Of a stretch of 64,000 nucleotides of DNA, positions 62,804-64,000 are shown one piece after another; position 1 is the first letter of the stretch, and the number at the start of each line of letters is the position of its first letter. This DNA comes from an uncultured Chlamydia sp. GTDB taxonomy: Bacteria; Chlamydiota; Chlamydiia; Chlamydiales; Simkaniaceae. The stretch is taken from NCBI GenBank assembly GCA_946127115.1, contig CAMGYI010000001.1:391942-455941 (forward strand), in the 5' to 3' direction. The notes below the pieces were generated by a model, which was given only the letters and a program-made list of their open reading frames with translations, did no database searches and had not been told where the DNA came from. The position numbers and the translations under genes were made by a program.

Positions 62804-64000
62804 GAAAAATCCTTCTGCTCTTTAATTGCTTTGACAATCACTTTACTTCCTTCAATTTTCAACACTTCAACTGGAATATTCTTCTCAACAAAATCTCCCT
62901 GAGACATTGCATCAAACATATTTTCTCCAATATGGACCTTTCCAGAAGGACGCAAGGGAGTAACAGTTTCACCTAAAGCCCCTAGCTCGGGCATCATTTC
63001 TTTTGGAATTCCCGACACATATCCTTCCTGTTCGCCTTTTAAAATCAGCTTCGAAAAGCGAAAATACCGCTCAGAAAAGAAGCGGGCCATCAAAATAATT
63101 ATAACAATGGCAAAAACCAATCCTCCGAAAAGCCAGGCTAAACGTTCAACAAATGTCTCGCCAACGAGTCTAAAGGTTTCAGGTTCAAGAAAGTTAAGCC
63201 TACCAATTCCTGGAAGCATTAGAGCAAAAAGACCAATAATAGTCAAAATAATCCCCAAAATTCCCGTTATCCCAAATCCAGGAATCACAAAAAGCTCAAG
63301 GGCAAGGAGTATGAGCCCTACGGTGAGAATGATGATTTCAATCCAATTAATCGCATGACTCGCAAAGCTCGAAAGCAAAATCAGAGCAAGACACCCTAAG
63401 GCAATTGACCCAGGCACCCCAAACCCTGGGGTATTGATCTCGATATACAGACCGATCACAAGACCAATAAGAAGAAGCGAGGCAATCACAGGGTGGGTCA
63501 AAACGGTAAAGAAGCCAACCCGCCAATCATGATAATCGATCATCACAGCATGGGGGATTTGAGAGAAAAATGGCTCCTGAAAAACCAAGTTTTTACTCGC
63601 TGGCCAAACTCCTCTTTCCCATTCTTTATCAGTAATCATCCCAACAGAGGCAGTGGGAACCATGAAGTCAGCAACTCCTAGATCAAGCATCTGCTGCCCA
63701 TTCAAAGTCAATAGCTTTCCCTTTCCTGAAATCAGCATATCAAGATAAGCTCCTGTATCCCTAATTTCATCGGTATTATTTAAGCGAACAATTTTGTGAT
63801 CGCGAAGGACTAAAATAATATCTTTATCGACCATCGCCTCAGCAATCAAAGGATTCCTCCCATAAAAGCTCGCCAAAGTTCCAAATTGAGCACGGAGAGC
63901 GGAGTTTACCTTCTCAGAAGCTGTAACCATTTGCCCCTTTTCCCCTAAAACAACGGGTTCTGCCGCTCCCATAATTGAGTTTGATTCTGCTGCAATAAAT
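62800..64000 (-). CDS. NfeD-like long protein with ClpP-class protease region (5' end outside the window)
   Basis: A partial gene: the frame is open to the window edge (before the ATG at 63972 it reads IAAESNSIMGAAEPVVLGE, which is the family's continuous ClpP-like core), so the true start is upstream of the window. The visible part has the end of the serine-protease-like domain, several transmembrane helices (HPVIASLLLIGLVIGLYIEI and later) and a C-terminal OB domain (LGALGETVTPLRPSGKVHIGE). The catalytic Ser would be outside. First gene in the nfeD-floA operon. Confidence 0.85.
   Translation of the reverse strand, partial: FIAAESNSIMGAAEPVVLGEKGQMVTASEKVNSALRAQFGTLASFYGRNPLIAEAMVDKDIILVLRDHKIVRLNNTDEIRDTGAYLDMLISGKGKLLTLNGQQMLDLGVADFMVPTASVGMITDKEWERGVWPASKNLVFQEPFFSQIPHAVMIDYHDWRVGFFTVLTHPVIASLLLIGLVIGLYIEINTPGFGVPGSIALGCLALILLSSFASHAINWIEIIILTVGLILLALELFVIPGFGITGILGIILTIIGLFALMLPGIGRLNFLEPETFRLVGETFVERLAWLFGGLVFAIVIIILMARFFSERYFRFSKLILKGEQEGYVSGIPKEMMPELGALGETVTPLRPSGKVHIGENMFDAMSQGDFVEKNIPVEVLKIEGSKVIVKAIKEQKDFS

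Noticed and set aside
1-64000. CRISPR arrays, tRNA and rRNA genes
   Set aside because: I saw no regularly spaced short repeats, no cloverleaf with a T-loop of proper form, and no rRNA-like conserved stretches; a tRNAscan-SE or Infernal run could still find one.

Overview
The window comes from a member of the Chlamydiota, most likely an environmental family rather than Chlamydia itself. The evidence is a set of gene blocks that I recall as chlamydial neighbours: RNase HIII beside a short RodZ-like protein; sucA-sucB next to a small conserved protein and a hemW/hemN-type gene; the histone-like hctB near a holA-like gene and a tetrapyrrole-methylase-family gene; and fabI beside a HAD phosphatase. 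A Pkn1-type kinase with a formylglycine-generating-enzyme-like (FGE) domain, a plant/chlamydial-type FabI, GatCAB, BrnQ and XerD agree with this. Base composition is AT-rich and most genes sit in short runs. I found no tRNA, rRNA or CRISPR array. Comparisons to other genomes are from memory.

Layout. 1-8.7 kb holds housekeeping genes: the Pkn1-like kinase, a YyaL-type thioredoxin-fold protein, RodZ-like, RNase HIII, a small glycine-rich protein, RecN with a suspicious 5' end, and an outer-membrane-like protein. 8.6-9.7 kb holds a decaying tandem array of small paralogues. 10-18.6 kb is mostly minus-strand membrane and exported proteins: an MFS transporter, three unknown genes, a Yip1-like protein, BrnQ, an SRPBCC-epimerase fusion, and small membrane proteins. 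18.8-24.2 kb carries a large secreted protein of unknown function, gatCAB and a HIT protein. 24.5-31.1 kb has an IS30 relic and then a complete tripartite RND efflux operon.

31.1-36.1 kb is the accessory part. It contains a 600-bp gene-free stretch with strong RNA structures, an acetyltransferase-like gene, and about 3.3 kb of mobile-element debris: one intact transposase, a 307-bp inverted partial copy of it, and relics of IS30, IS21 and IS1 around a frameshifted sulfotransferase-like gene. 36.1-44 kb returns to xerD and adk. It then has two large lineage-specific candidate effector genes that share a promoter-like element and flank a ferredoxin / DUF1858-IscA gene pair.

44-51 kb is the 2-oxoglutarate dehydrogenase cluster (lpd, sucB, sucA) followed by hemW. 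51-57 kb contains a DUF4116 repeat protein, a lipase-like protein, an RsmI-like methylase, a HolA-like protein, a HIT protein, HctB (with an 82-bp internal duplication) and FabI. 57-64 kb contains an unknown gene, a HAD phosphatase, a FliO-like protein, a lineage-specific gene, and a floA-nfeD membrane-microdomain operon cut by the window edge.

The most unusual observations are these: the Pkn1-like kinase has HRG instead of HRD; recN appears out of frame with its own likely start across a run of seven T; SucB seems to lack the E3/E1-binding domain; the two large effector candidates share a promoter-like element and show phosphorylation-like motifs; and 31.2-31.6 kb looks like an undescribed structured RNA locus.
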